Assembly (NCBI RefSeq): GCF_000365425.1 | Contig: NZ_AQOV01000001.1 | Span: 558,001 to 622,000 of the forward strand | Reading direction: 5' to 3' | Source: Methylomonas sp. MK1 | GTDB taxonomy: Bacteria; Pseudomonadota; Gammaproteobacteria; Methylococcales; Methylomonadaceae | Length of the DNA: 64,000 nucleotides | Notes under the pieces: model-generated | What the model saw: the letters and a program-made list of their open reading frames with translations, nothing else | Databases searched by the model: none | What the model was told of the DNA's origin: nothing | Part shown: one piece after another, positions 63,993 through 64,000 of the stretch | Layout: every line of letters starts with the position of its first letter | How positions within the stretch are numbered: the stretch's first letter is position 1 | Made by a program: the position numbers and the translations under genes

Positions 63993-64000
63993 AATCCCCC
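63989..64000 (+). CDS. Start of the next gene, probably an ABC permease (partial)
   Basis: An ATG at 63989 overlaps the ATPase stop (ATGA) and begins MKSP before the window ends. In related operons an ABC-2 permease of the YbhS type follows the double ATPase. Only four codons are visible, so the identity rests on context. Confidence 0.55.

Overview
The window looks like chromosome of a gammaproteobacterium, most probably a methanotroph of the Methylomonas/Methylococcaceae type. This rests on gene order (nrdR-ribD-ribE-ribBA-ribH-nusB-thiL-pgpA and trpF-trpB-trpA-accD-folC-dedD-cvpA-purF-metZ) and on overall protein flavour. No methane oxidation genes lie in the window, so the genus is an inference.

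Positions 1-8407 are the right-hand part of an integrated mobile island. All genes are on the minus strand: a tyrosine integrase, a primase-helicase, a three-gene toxin-antitoxin block whose toxin gene carries a frameshift, and several unknown small proteins. The island ends at the 3' end of an initiator tRNA gene (8408-8484), the likely attachment site; its left end is outside the window.

Positions 8600-34800 are housekeeping chromosome. A secreted GlcG/HbpS-like protein is followed by the riboflavin/nusB/thiL/pgpA operon, nrdR, a giant MscK-type mechanosensitive channel, a class II aldolase, glutaredoxin, a PilZ protein, the methionine/purine/folate/fatty-acid/tryptophan block, a DUF2231 membrane protein, ApbE, an isochorismatase-like hydrolase, smpB, a sodium-dependent NSS transporter and ratA-ratB.

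Positions 35100-37100 are accessory. They hold a ~285-bp dispersed repeat, a perfect 19-bp-arm palindrome, and a small integron-cassette cluster without an integrase. The cluster has a HEPN-motif protein, a well-formed 90-bp attC site, a GNAT acetyltransferase and a truncated second attC. Positions 37100-54980 mix conserved and accessory genes: an AAA+ ATPase, an orphan Fe-S oxidoreductase half, a GNAT-nitrilase pair, a sirtuin, a DnaA-like ATPase without a DNA-binding domain, a WYL regulator beside an AT-rich unknown gene and a broken AAA ATPase, a TonB-ExbB-ExbD operon, a dienelactone hydrolase/cytochrome b561/cytochrome c' cluster and a degenerate EAL protein.

Positions 55090-56800 are a graveyard of mobile DNA: an IS3 transposase stub interrupted by the second, inverted copy of the 285-bp repeat, a frameshifted integrase N-terminus and a frameshifted TraD coupling protein. 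The right end (57127-64000) holds an AraC/GyrI regulator, a membrane protein gene with one in-frame TGA, two methyltransferase genes (one 5'-truncated) and a TetR-controlled operon for an HlyD/double-ATPase ABC exporter that runs off the window.
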